The translations under genes and the position numbers were made by a program. Positions 16,470 to 25,037 of a DNA stretch of 53,581 bases are shown here, in pieces. A model generated the notes under the pieces. That model saw only the letters and a list, made by a program, of their open reading frames with translations, made no database searches and was not told where the DNA came from. The stretch spans positions 1 to 53,581 of the forward strand of contig JAJQAZ010000157.1 in NCBI GenBank assembly GCA_021203545.1. The letters are read 5' to 3'. Every line of letters starts with the position of its first letter. Positions within the stretch are counted from its first letter, which is position 1. Source of the DNA: Tannerellaceae bacterium. Lineage in GTDB: Bacteria; Bacteroidota; Bacteroidia; Bacteroidales; Tannerellaceae.

Positions 16470-19088
16470 TTAAATAATCCGGAGTGCCAACCTCTTTAAC
16501 TCCTGGTCAGCCGAACTGCCTCCATACAGTATTTCATACATACCTTCTTTTACCCGGACAGATTGAGAACCGGGATCGAAAAATTCAAATGCATTGGTTG
16601 GTAAATCAATCTCTACCCGGGTTGTTTCACCTGCTTTTACCGGTACACGGGCAAATCCACGTAGTGACTTAAGTGGGCCTTCCGGATCCTGCAGATTACG
16701 GATGTATACCTGTACAACCTCTTCGCCGTCCATTGCTCCGGTGTTGGTTACCGAAACGCTCAAAGAGGTAGAACCTGTTGTACTTATCTGTTCCTTTGCC
16801 AGTTTCGCATCTTTATATTCAAAAGTAGTATAACTTAATCCATGGCCGAAAGGATAAACCGGGGTACCTTTAAAATAGCGGTAGGTACGGCCTTTAGTCA
16901 TATCATAATCTTCAAAATCGGGCAGGTCATCAGTCGAGGCGTAGAAAGTAAGTGGCAAACGGCCTGCGGGATTATAATCCCCAAACAATACATCCGCAAC
17001 CGCATTTCCGCCCCGTTGACCGGGATACCAGGCAGCAACGATCGCATCCAGGTTTTGATTTTCCCATGGAAGAGCAATTGTACTTCCCGAACACATAACA
17101 AATACGACCGGTTTACCCGTTGCCTTCAGCGTCTGTAACATTTTTTGCTGTACTACCGGCAATTCAATAGTTGTGCGATCCCCCTGGCGGAAGCCGGGCA
17201 AATCCACATTCATCTCTTCACCTTCCAGCTGAGCCGAGATTCCTCCAACAAATACTATTACATCACATTCGGCGGCTTTTTGGGCAATCTCTTCATAGTT
17301 TACCTCTGCTACAGTACCCAGGTCAAAATTCAGGAATGAACTCCGTTTCTGATGATAATATTCGAGTGTAATATCATATTTTTCACTGGCTTCAGCCTGT
17401 AAGGTGTACGAAAGATCCGGATTTTGCCAGCTTCCCTGTGTATCGAGTACTTTTTCGCCATTGATAAACAAACGGTTTCCGTCGTTTGTAGAAATACGAA
17501 ACTCCACTTCGCCAGTTAATGGTGAGGTAAAAGTGGTTTGATAGCGTCCTGAAAAATCATCCAGATTCACACCCTGAGCAATAACGGTATTTCCCCCGTT
17601 ATCATACCGGATATCCGTATGTATCCAATCGGTAGCTGCTACCGGACCCGAAAAATCCTTTGTGTTCCAGAAAGTAGCTTTAATACCCTGTTTTCCTTCG
17701 TACGAACAGTTATCGATCAGGCTGGTCAGGAATTGCTCGCCCACATGATTGCAGGCTTTCCGGTAATAAATGTCAGCCTCCGGCAATTTTGCTTTAATAC
17801 CGTCCAGAATAGTAATTGAATGGGTAGGAAAACCGTTATAATTGGCTCTTAACATAATCGAATCGGCAGCATTCGGCCCCAAAACAGCGATCTTTGCATT
17901 CTTAGCTAATGGCAGTACACCATTATTTTTCAATAAAACCATACTTTTCCGGGCCATTTCTTCTGCCTTATCCAAATGCTTCTGACTCTCCACAACCGAG
18001 TAAGGAATAGAAGCCCATGAAACTTCGGAGTCATCATTAAACATTCCCAATTCAAAACGGGCACGTAGCAAACGGAAAACAGCCACATCTATCTGTTCTT
18101 CTGTAATAAGGCCTCTTTTTACGGCTTCGGTCAGTGCGGCATAAGACTGTCCGCATTCCAGATCGGTACCTGTTATAACCGCATCGGCAGAAGCAGATGC
18201 CGCATCCTCGTGCGTTTCATGCCGGTTTTCACGGTAAAAATCGTCAATCGCTCCACAATCCGAAACAATAATGTCATCAAATCCCCACTCTTCGCGCAGG
18301 ATATGTATTAATAACTCATCACTCGCACAGCAGGGATCCCCCTCAAAACGGTTATAGGCACACATAACCTCCTTTACACCTGCATCCTGCACCAGTGCCT
18401 GGAAGGCGGGAAGATAAGTTTCCCGTAAATCCCGTTGGGATATGTTTTTGGCATCATAACTATGACGATTCCACTCCGGACCGCTATGCACCGCGTAATG
18501 TTTGGCACAGGCGTGTGTTTTATCATACTTCTGGGTTCCGTCTCCCTGTAATCCCTTTACTACAGCAACTCCCATTAGTGTAGTCAGATAAGGATCCTCG
18601 CCGTACGTTTCCATTCCCCGTCCCCAGCGCGGGTCACGGAAAATATTGATATTGGGTGTCCAGAAAGTAAGTCCCTGGTACCGTTTAAATTGATTTTTCC
18701 TTTTAAAATCATGATGTTTGGCACGGGCTTCGTCCGACACCATATCATACATTTCCTGCACTCCCGCTACATCAAATGTTGCAGCCAGGCCGATAGTTTG
18801 CGGGAAAACTGTTGCCTGTCCGGCCCGGGCCACTCCATGAAGCGCTTCGTTCCACCAGTCCATTTCGGGAATTCCCAGACGGGGAATAGCAGGTGAAACA
18901 TTGACAGTCTGGCTAATCTTCTCTTCCAGTGTCATCCTGCTTAACAGATCCCTCGCCCTTTCATCAGCAGAGAGGGAAGCATCTTTATACGGTTTTTTAC
19001 CAGCCGCTACCGGCTGTCCGGTTATAGAAGTGACCGTGATCAATGAGACAAAGCTCCACAAGAGTAATTGATATATCCTTTTTTTCAT
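16470..19088 (-). CDS. GH3 beta-glycosidase with PA14 insert, secreted
   Basis: 872 aa. Signal peptide residues 1-25 followed by the GH3 N-terminal barrel (WWNEALHGVARAG; GRGMETYGEDPYLT; KHYAVHSGPEWNRH), with the nucleophile aspartate in IVSDCGAIDDF. A PA14 domain (GIKATFWNTKDFSG ... INGEKVLDTQGSW) is inserted in the second GH3 domain, and an FN3-like C-terminal domain (YPFGHGLSYTTFEY onward) follows. This architecture is typical of Bacteroidales beta-glucosidases and beta-xylosidases. Single-gene unit with its own TAnnTTTG promoter and a terminator. Confidence 0.95.
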   Translation of the reverse strand: MKKRIYQLLLWSFVSLITVTSITGQPVAAGKKPYKDASLSADERARDLLSRMTLEEKISQTVNVSPAIPRLGIPEMDWWNEALHGVARAGQATVFPQTIGLAATFDVAGVQEMYDMVSDEARAKHHDFKRKNQFKRYQGLTFWTPNINIFRDPRWGRGMETYGEDPYLTTLMGVAVVKGLQGDGTQKYDKTHACAKHYAVHSGPEWNRHSYDAKNISQRDLRETYLPAFQALVQDAGVKEVMCAYNRFEGDPCCASDELLIHILREEWGFDDIIVSDCGAIDDFYRENRHETHEDAASASADAVITGTDLECGQSYAALTEAVKRGLITEEQIDVAVFRLLRARFELGMFNDDSEVSWASIPYSVVESQKHLDKAEEMARKSMVLLKNNGVLPLAKNAKIAVLGPNAADSIMLRANYNGFPTHSITILDGIKAKLPEADIYYRKACNHVGEQFLTSLIDNCSYEGKQGIKATFWNTKDFSGPVAATDWIHTDIRYDNGGNTVIAQGVNLDDFSGRYQTTFTSPLTGEVEFRISTNDGNRLFINGEKVLDTQGSWQNPDLSYTLQAEASEKYDITLEYYHQKRSSFLNFDLGTVAEVNYEEIAQKAAECDVIVFVGGISAQLEGEEMNVDLPGFRQGDRTTIELPVVQQKMLQTLKATGKPVVFVMCSGSTIALPWENQNLDAIVAAWYPGQRGGNAVADVLFGDYNPAGRLPLTFYASTDDLPDFEDYDMTKGRTYRYFKGTPVYPFGHGLSYTTFEYKDAKLAKEQISTTGSTSLSVSVTNTGAMDGEEVVQVYIRNLQDPEGPLKSLRGFARVPVKAGETTRVEIDLPTNAFEFFDPGSQSVRVKEGMYEILYGGSSADQELKRLALRII

Positions 19089-19115
19089 GGTAAAATATTA
19101 TTTAAACAATATCAA

Positions 19116-19123
19116 CAAAGATA
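19116..19123 (-). promoter_or_regulatory. Bacteroidetes -7 element (TATCTTTG) for GH3
   Basis: On the minus strand reads TATCTTTG, 27 bases before the GH3 ATG. Confidence 0.5.
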
Positions 19124-19247
19124 CGTACCTACATCTTTGAAACCAATACCGTTTGTAACAGGTTATTTGGAATATGTAGCATCCTTTTTCATTCAGGCAA
19201 CAAATACTTTCCCGGATGTTACATGCTACCGGAAAAAATAAAAGAAT

Positions 19248-19255
19248 TATCTTTG
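19248..19255 (+). promoter_or_regulatory. Bacteroidetes -7 element (TATCTTTG) for the MaoC gene
   Basis: TATCTTTG about 45 bases before the ATG at 19301. Confidence 0.5.
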
Positions 19256-19300
19256 CTCTGATAAACAAAGAACAAATTAGAAACTAAAAGGTAAACGATT

Positions 19301-19759
19301 ATGGTAGTAATCAACAATTACGAAGAGTTTGAAAAGTATGTGGGGCAGGAATTGGGTGTATCTGAGTATCTGAAAATCACCCAGGAACAAATCAATCGTT
19401 TTGCTGACGCCACCCTCGACCACCAATGGATACATGTAGACCAGGAAAGGGCAAAAACCGAAAGTCCTTTTAAAACTACTATTGCACACGGTTATCTGAC
19501 TTTATCGGTTTTACCGCATATGTGGGCACAAATCGCAGATGTACGTAATGTAAAATCCCTGATCAATTATGGTATTGAGAAACTGAAATTTAACCAACCG
19601 GTTACTGTTGACAGTGAAATCCGGATACGGGTTAAATTACTCTCACTGGTAAACTTACGGGGAATTGCAAAAGCGGAACTTAAAGCAACAATGGAAATCA
19701 AAGATTCCCCTAAAAACGCTTTCGAAGCAACTATCGTATTCTTCTATCACTTCAATTAA
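19301..19759 (+). CDS. MaoC-like (R)-specific enoyl-CoA hydratase
   Basis: 152 aa single hot-dog-fold protein. The hydratase-2 active-site block is clear: FADATLDHQWIHVDQERAK...TTIAHGYLTLSVLP, giving the Asp-His catalytic pair. Members hydrate (R)-3-hydroxyacyl-CoA/enoyl-CoA intermediates. Followed by an intergenic palindrome and a convergent acetyltransferase; no operon partner points to a specific pathway. Confidence 0.9.
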   Translation: MVVINNYEEFEKYVGQELGVSEYLKITQEQINRFADATLDHQWIHVDQERAKTESPFKTTIAHGYLTLSVLPHMWAQIADVRNVKSLINYGIEKLKFNQPVTVDSEIRIRVKLLSLVNLRGIAKAELKATMEIKDSPKNAFEATIVFFYHFN

Positions 19760-19780
19760 AGCCTGTTTAAATATTCGTAT

Positions 19781-19880
19781 AAGGAACGCAGATCAAACAG
19801 ATTAACGCAGAAAGCCGCAGATTTTTTAATAATATATCAATCTGCGTTTTTCTGTGTACTCTGCGAAATCTGCGTTCCTT
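19781..19880. repeat. CGCAGAT-type intergenic palindromic repeat, copy 2
   Basis: Ends are inverted copies: AAGGAACGCAGAT at the left and ATCTGCGTTCCTT at the right, with internal ACGCAGA and TCTGCGT repeats, so it folds into a long hairpin between two convergent genes and may also act as a terminator. Confidence 0.75.
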
Positions 19881-19897
19881 TCCGCTATTCCTAACAC

Positions 19898-20473
19898 TTA
19901 AGCCATCCGGTCTTTTTCCGTAATAGGGCGGATTACGCGGCATGGATTACCTACGGCTACTACACCGGCCGGGATATCTTTGGTTACGACACTACCTGCT
20001 CCTATTACTGTATTATCTCCGATTGTAACCCCGGGAAGCACAGTTGTATGTCCGCCGATCCATACATTATTCCCGATCCGGATTGGATAAGCATATTCCA
20101 GTCCCTGTACACGCTGCTCCGCGCTCAACGGATGCCCGGCAGTGTAAAAACCACAATCCGGAGCAATAAAAACATTATCTCCGAATGTAACTTTTGCACC
20201 GTCCAGAATGATACAATTATGATTGGCATAGAAATTCTCACCAATCTCAATATTGTATCCATAATCGCAGAAAAAAGGAGGTTCTATAATAAAACTCTCT
20301 CCTGTTTCACCCAATAATTTTTTAATTATTGTTTTACGCTCTTCCCGCGCCGTAGGATGTGTACGGTTATAATCATAACAAAGGCATTTACTTTCCAGTC
20401 TTTCCTGTACCAAGTGTTCATCATAATTGGCATCATAGATCCTCCCTGCGGCTGCTTTCTCTTTTTCTGTCAT
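19898..20473 (-). CDS. maa: sugar O-acetyltransferase (Maa/LacA family)
   Basis: 191 aa. N-terminal maltose-acetyltransferase cap (EKEKAAAGRIYDANYDEHLVQER) followed by left-handed beta-helix hexapeptide repeats (IGNNVWIGGHTTVLPGVTIG, NTVIGAGSVVTKDIPAGVVA) and the catalytic histidine in YTAGHPLSAEQR. Transfers acetyl from acetyl-CoA to the 6-hydroxyl of sugars; cytoplasmic trimer in this family. Physiological acceptor not determinable. Confidence 0.93.
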   Translation of the reverse strand: MTEKEKAAAGRIYDANYDEHLVQERLESKCLCYDYNRTHPTAREERKTIIKKLLGETGESFIIEPPFFCDYGYNIEIGENFYANHNCIILDGAKVTFGDNVFIAPDCGFYTAGHPLSAEQRVQGLEYAYPIRIGNNVWIGGHTTVLPGVTIGDNTVIGAGSVVTKDIPAGVVAVGNPCRVIRPITEKDRMA

Positions 20474-20594
20474 TATCCTGTTGTTTTAATTTTTTCGATC
20501 TTCTCCTGCAAAGAAAAATATATATTCTCAATAAGCCTGTTACTTTACTGTTATATTTTGATACAATGCTTTTCCTCCGGATAAAGTTTAAAGC

Positions 20595-20602
20595 TATCTT
20601 TG
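20595..20602 (+). promoter_or_regulatory. Bacteroidetes -7 element (TATCTTTG), near-leaderless
   Basis: TATCTTTG ends 4 bases before the methyltransferase ATG at 20607, so the transcript would be nearly leaderless. Confidence 0.55.
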
Positions 20603-20606
20603 CAAC

Positions 20607-21338
20607 ATGAATACAAATTTACTTACTCCGGAAAAGGACCCTATGGGGCATGCGCTAACCGATTATCTCAACTATGGAAAAGCCGGCAAATTACGGGTTT
20701 TCTCTACGTTATTCGAAGAAGACGAGATACCTGTCAAACAGCTTTTCCGGAAGCCGGAAGAATTACCTGCTCTGGAACAAACCGCGCTGCAACTGGCTGC
20801 AGGTAATATACTGGACGTAGGTGCCGGCAGCGGATGTCATTCGCTGGCTTTGCAAAAAGCCGGAAAAAAGGTCTGTGGCATAGATATTTCGCCCCTGTCT
20901 GTTGAAGTAATGAAACAAAGGGGAGTAACTACCGCCAAACAGATTAATTTGTTTGATACTCACTTTACCGGTCAGTTTGATACGATCCTGATGTTGATGA
21001 ATGGTTCCGGTATTATCGGAAAACTGGAAAACCTACCCGCATTTTTCCGCAGGATGAAGCTTTTACTGGCACCGGGAGGTACTATTCTAATGGATTCGAG
21101 CGACCTGCGCTACCTGTTTGAGGAAGAGGACGGAAGTTTCCTGATTAATCTGAACGATGATTATTATGGTGAAATTGATTTCCGTATGCAATATAAAAAC
21201 ATACAGGGAGAGTCTTTCCACTGGTTATATATCGATTATCAAACCCTGGACCTATACGCCCAACAAAATGGCTTCTGCACAGAACTGATACAGGAAGGCG
21301 AACATTATGATTATTTAGTGAGAATAACACAAATATGA
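20607..21338 (+). CDS. class I SAM-dependent methyltransferase
   Basis: 243 aa. SAM-binding motif I is NILDVGAGSGCHSLALQ, motif II is the acidic CGIDISPLS, and FDTILMLMNGSGIIG is the post-motif region. The N-terminal MGHALTDYLNYGK segment is typical of a Bacteroidetes subfamily with no assigned substrate. Promoter directly before the ATG; no operon partners. Confidence 0.88.
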   Translation: MNTNLLTPEKDPMGHALTDYLNYGKAGKLRVFSTLFEEDEIPVKQLFRKPEELPALEQTALQLAAGNILDVGAGSGCHSLALQKAGKKVCGIDISPLSVEVMKQRGVTTAKQINLFDTHFTGQFDTILMLMNGSGIIGKLENLPAFFRRMKLLLAPGGTILMDSSDLRYLFEEEDGSFLINLNDDYYGEIDFRMQYKNIQGESFHWLYIDYQTLDLYAQQNGFCTELIQEGEHYDYLVRITQI

Positions 21339-21363
21339 AATAGCGAAAACAGAATATGTTCCT

Positions 21364-21624
21364 CTACTTGACCGGGGCTGTTCTTAGGGCACGTGCTATC
21401 TGGTCAGGGCACGAGGTTCCCCGGTTTTTACAGTTGATCCCTTCCAGACGGGTAATTGCATCTTCTACTTCCATACCTTCCAGCAATTTCATAATTCCCT
21501 GCGAGTTGCCATGGCAACCACCGTCAATAATAACCCGTACAATTTTATCTCCGGCCAGATCTATATGAATACTACGCGAACAAACCCCATCGGTTGTTGT
21601 ATAATTAATATGTTTTGTTTCCAT
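21364..21624 (-). CDS. TSCPD domain protein (TIGR03905 type)
   Basis: 86 aa matching the small stand-alone TSCPD proteins: DGVCSRSIHIDL, VRVIIDGGCHGNSQGI, and the TSCPDQIARAL signature that gives the domain its name. The domain is also found at the end of some class II ribonucleotide reductases; stand-alone function is unknown. A TATCTTTG promoter lies 28 bases upstream. Confidence 0.9.
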   Translation of the reverse strand: METKHINYTTTDGVCSRSIHIDLAGDKIVRVIIDGGCHGNSQGIMKLLEGMEVEDAITRLEGINCKNRGTSCPDQIARALRTAPVK

Positions 21625-21652
21625 GCTTCTTTTGTTAATCCCGAATGAGGCG

Positions 21653-21660
21653 CAAAGATA
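21653..21660 (-). promoter_or_regulatory. Bacteroidetes -7 element (TATCTTTG) for the TSCPD gene
   Basis: Read on the minus strand as TATCTTTG, 28 bases upstream of the ATG at 21624. Confidence 0.5.
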
Positions 21661-21708
21661 TCAATTTTATTAACTAATTTTACCCCCTGTATAAATAAAA
21701 AAATAAAT

Positions 21709-23010
21709 ATGACTTACGACGAAACTTTGCGTTACCTGTACGAAAGTACTCCCGTATTTCAACATAGTGGCGGTGCAGCTTATAAACCGGGATTACAAAC
21801 GAGCCAGGCACTTGACGACTATCTGAACAATTCTCACAAAGCGTATAAAACCATTCACGTGGCCGGTACAAATGGGAAAGGCTCTGTAAGCCATCTATTA
21901 GCAGCCACATTACAACAGGCAGGATACAAAACAGGGCTTTACACCTCTCCCCACCTGCTTGATTTCCGGGAAAGGATACGGGTAAACGGCAAAATGATCT
22001 CACAGGAATATGTAGTCGAATTTGTTGAAAAGCACAAAGAATTTTTCGAACCTCTACATCCTTCTTTCTTTGAATTGACTTCTACGATGGCGTTTGATTA
22101 TTTCCGGCATGAGAAGGTCGATTTTGCTATCATTGAAACCGGTTTGGGTGGAAGACTGGATAGCACCAATATCATTACTCCTGTACTTAGTATTATTACA
22201 AACATCAGTCCGGACCATATGCAGTTTCTGGGTGAAAACCTTACGGATATTGCCCGGGAGAAGGCCGGGATTATCAAACCAGGGGTGCCTGTCCTGATCG
22301 GCGAAATATATGAAGAGGATATCAAAGATGTATTTATAAAACAGGCCACATCACAGGAATCGCCTCTCTGGTTTGCCCAACAGATGGGTGTATTGGAAGA
22401 ATCTTATCTGGTAAAAACGGGAGAATGGTATTTTACTTCACCCGACTTCGGTCAACTGTTTGGCCAATTAGGGGGTGTTGCCCAATGCCGGAATGCAGAA
22501 ACCGTTCTGGCTGCTCTTCGTTTATTAGCACAAGAAGGCATACTAATAGAGAGAAAGGCTGTACGGGAAGCTTTCGAACATGTTGTGGAAATAACGGGAC
22601 TGCGGGGACGCTGGGAAACAGTGCATCAGTTACCACGAATAGTATGTGATACCGGACACAATGAAGGAGCCTGGCCTTATCTGACTCTGCAACTTGAAAA
22701 AGAGATGAAAAACTACGATAACCTACATATGATTATCGGTATGGCAAATGATAAAGACGTAGAAAATATTTTATCTTTGATGCCGGATAATGCGATGTAT
22801 TATTTTACAAAAGCATCTATAGACCGTGCGATGCCGTCGGAAAATCTTGCGGCAGCAGGAACGCTGCAGGGGTTTACCGGGTTTGTTACCGATACGGTAA
22901 AAGAGGCCATAGAGACGGCTTTAAGAAGAGCTACCCCCAACGATCTTATTTTCATAGGAGGCAGTACCTTTGTAGTAGCGGATGCACTGGCTTATTTTGC
23001 GGATAAATAA
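21709..23010 (+). CDS. folC: bifunctional folylpolyglutamate / dihydrofolate synthase
   Basis: 433 aa, normal for FolC. ATP-binding P-loop HVAGTNGKGSVSH, the LYTSPHLLDFRERIRVNG dihydropteroate loop, ETGLGGRLDSTN, and CDTGHNEGAWPYL in the C-terminal Mur-ligase domain are all present. Adds glutamate to dihydropteroate and to folates in the cytoplasm. An MFS transporter starts 17 bases downstream and may be co-transcribed. Confidence 0.96.
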   Translation: MTYDETLRYLYESTPVFQHSGGAAYKPGLQTSQALDDYLNNSHKAYKTIHVAGTNGKGSVSHLLAATLQQAGYKTGLYTSPHLLDFRERIRVNGKMISQEYVVEFVEKHKEFFEPLHPSFFELTSTMAFDYFRHEKVDFAIIETGLGGRLDSTNIITPVLSIITNISPDHMQFLGENLTDIAREKAGIIKPGVPVLIGEIYEEDIKDVFIKQATSQESPLWFAQQMGVLEESYLVKTGEWYFTSPDFGQLFGQLGGVAQCRNAETVLAALRLLAQEGILIERKAVREAFEHVVEITGLRGRWETVHQLPRIVCDTGHNEGAWPYLTLQLEKEMKNYDNLHMIIGMANDKDVENILSLMPDNAMYYFTKASIDRAMPSENLAAAGTLQGFTGFVTDTVKEAIETALRRATPNDLIFIGGSTFVVADALAYFADK

Positions 23011-23027
23011 TTATAAAATTCTATACA

Positions 23028-24434
23028 ATGACAAACAACACTTCTCTTACGTTACGGGATTCGGCTCCCATCAGGTGGACAGCTCTGATTTTGCTGTCGT
23101 GCACCATGTTTTTTGCTTATATGTTTATTGACGTACTGGCTCCTTTGAGTACTATGCTGGAAACGACTTTAAAATGGACTCCTGATACATTCGGAGCAGT
23201 AGCCGGTTCGGAGTATTTCCTGAATGTATTCGCATTGTTCCTTATTTTTGCCGGTATTATTCTGGATAAGATCGGAGTTCGCTACTCGGCTCTTCTTTCT
23301 GCCGGACTAATGATTATCGGAGCTTCTATCAAACTGTACGGAGTTAGTGAAATATTTAATAACGGAGGTGCCGGATTTGATTTTTTTAATTCTTTTCTTC
23401 CGGACTTCCCGGCATCGGCAAAAGTAGCCTGTATTGGTTTTGCTATTTTCGGGTGTGGCGTAGAAATGGCAGGCGTTACTGTATCAAAAGGGGTTGTAAA
23501 GTGGTTTAACGGAAAAGAATTAGCATTGGCTATGGGTCTTCAGGTGGCAATTGCACGCCTGGGAGTATTTGCTGTATTCCGCCTCTCTCCTATCCTTGCG
23601 GAAAACGGAGGTATCTCAAAATCAGTGGGAGTTGGAACCTTATTGTTGCTGATTGGTCTTTTATCTTTTATAATCTATTTCTTTTTCGACCGGAAATTAG
23701 ATTGTCAGGATAAAACATTGGCCGGAGAAAACGGCTCTTCTGAAGAAGATTTCAAGATAACCGACCTTAAATATATATTCGGTTCCAAAACATTCTGGAT
23801 CGTTGCCGGATTATGTGTATTGTTTTATTCTGCCATTTTCCCTTTTCAGAAATTTGCCACAGGAATGCTTGAAAGCCGTTTAGGTTTATCCTCTTCCGAG
23901 GCCAGTAGTTTATTCTCTTATTTTCCGATAGGTGCGATGATATTAACACCGGTATTGGGATGGTTCCTGGACAAAAAAGGTAAAGGAGCCACCATGCTTA
24001 TTCTGGGTTCCTTACTGGTAATCATCTGTCACCTTATTTTTGCCCTGACTCCGGAAAGTATGTTCAATAAATTCTCTGCATTTGGAGCAATTATTTTATT
24101 GGGAGTCTCTTTTTCACTGGTTCCTGCGGCATTATGGCCCTCTGTTCCGAAATTGGTGGACAATAATATACTGGGGTCGGCTTATTCGGTAATTTTCTGG
24201 ATACAGAATATTGGATTAATGATTGTACCCTTCGTAATTGGCTGGGCACTTAAAGTTTCGAATCCGGGAGTTGCAGAAACAATATTGGAAGGAGGGGATG
24301 CCAAATACAATTACACAGTTCCGATGCTTATTTTTGCAACATTAGGAGTAGCTGCATTCTTTTTAGGGCTACTGCTGAAAACAGAAGACAGGAAAAAAGG
24401 ATACGGACTGGAAAAGCCAAATATAAAAGACTAA
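23028..24434 (+). CDS. MFS transporter (nitrate/oxalate-antiporter-like, intact)
   Basis: 468 aa with about 12 hydrophobic helices in two groups separated by a central polar loop (DRKLDCQDKTLAGENGSSEED). Motif-A-like DKIGVRYSAL lies between TM2 and TM3, and a second copy LDKKGKGATML between TM8 and TM9. The sequence is unlike the sugar porters elsewhere in the window; substrate unknown. It follows folC by 17 bases and is one of the few undamaged transporters here. Confidence 0.85.
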   Translation: MTNNTSLTLRDSAPIRWTALILLSCTMFFAYMFIDVLAPLSTMLETTLKWTPDTFGAVAGSEYFLNVFALFLIFAGIILDKIGVRYSALLSAGLMIIGASIKLYGVSEIFNNGGAGFDFFNSFLPDFPASAKVACIGFAIFGCGVEMAGVTVSKGVVKWFNGKELALAMGLQVAIARLGVFAVFRLSPILAENGGISKSVGVGTLLLLIGLLSFIIYFFFDRKLDCQDKTLAGENGSSEEDFKITDLKYIFGSKTFWIVAGLCVLFYSAIFPFQKFATGMLESRLGLSSSEASSLFSYFPIGAMILTPVLGWFLDKKGKGATMLILGSLLVIICHLIFALTPESMFNKFSAFGAIILLGVSFSLVPAALWPSVPKLVDNNILGSAYSVIFWIQNIGLMIVPFVIGWALKVSNPGVAETILEGGDAKYNYTVPMLIFATLGVAAFFLGLLLKTEDRKKGYGLEKPNIKD

Positions 24435-24442
24435 TCTTTCAG

Positions 24443-24590
24443 ACAGGCACAACTATCGGGTCTACACAGGCACAACTTTAGTCTCTACATAGGCACAACT
24501 TTTTGGCTACATAGGCACAACTTTCCGGCCAGACAGGCTGAACTATGGAGCCTACACAAGCACAACTTTGCACTCCGGACAGGCTGAACT
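24443..24590. repeat. seven-copy 22-23 bp tandem repeat
   Basis: The core AGGCACAACT (or AGGCTGAACT, once AAGCACAACT) starts at 24445, 24468, 24491, 24513, 24535, 24558 and 24581, a spacing of 22-23 bases. Between cores is a less conserved segment usually ending CTACA or GGACA. The array lies just after the MFS stop, with an inverted copy further on. Confidence 0.85.
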
Positions 24591-24620
24591 ATGAAAAGTT
24601 CACCTAACATAGAGTCAGGG

Positions 24621-24638
24621 GTGTGCCTGTCTGTTTTT
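24621..24638 (+). terminator. inverted copy of the tandem repeat with T-tract
   Basis: GTGTGCCTGTCTG is the reverse complement of the first repeat with its flank (CAGACAGGCACA at 24440-24451) and is followed by TTTTT. It can pair with any of the upstream ACAGGC cores, giving a terminator whose 5' arm is present in several copies. Confidence 0.55.
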
Positions 24639-24710
24639 ATATTTCACCCTGTAAACAACTCCTTCTATGAATTGTTATTTCCATAGTTTATTCATTTAAT
24701 TGATAAAAAT

Positions 24711-24971
24711 ATGGAATATCAGGAACCGTTCGAAAATAAAAATATATCTATTGTATCTGTAAGCAACTGGATACTTACCTTATTGGTACTTTTCATCCCT
24801 ATTGCCAATATTATCATGCTATTTATCTGGGCTTTCAATAGTAGTACGCCACTAAGTAAATCCAATTTCGCCAAGGCCGCTTTAATTGTATGGGTTGTCC
24901 TGCTTTTAGTAACTGTGTTATTCTGGGGTTCTATTTCCAGATATATGGCCGTTTACGCTCCGGTGGTATAA
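24711..24971 (+). CDS. two-helix small membrane protein (paralog of the one at 32120)
   Basis: 86 aa. Two helices: residues 17-42 (SNWILTLLVLFIPIANIIMLF then WAF) and about 55-73. It shares with the 32120 protein the pattern W-I-x-T-x7-P-x-x-x-x-IM-x-x-x-WAF-(N/G)-x-x-x-x-x-x-K-(S/A)-NFAKAALI and a second helix with LFWG. A common but uncharacterised Bacteroidetes family. Convergent with the efflux operon. Confidence 0.75.
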   Translation: MEYQEPFENKNISIVSVSNWILTLLVLFIPIANIIMLFIWAFNSSTPLSKSNFAKAALIVWVVLLLVTVLFWGSISRYMAVYAPVV

Positions 24972-25037
24972 ATAAAGAGAGCACCCTTCACAGGGTACTC
25001 TCTCCGGGTACTCAAATTAGGTTATAAAATGAAAAAC

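Noticed and set aside
24443-24590. CRISPR array
   Set aside because: Copies are only about 10-12 bp long with 22-23 bp period, the between-core segments are partly conserved, and there is no spacer-sized unique DNA.
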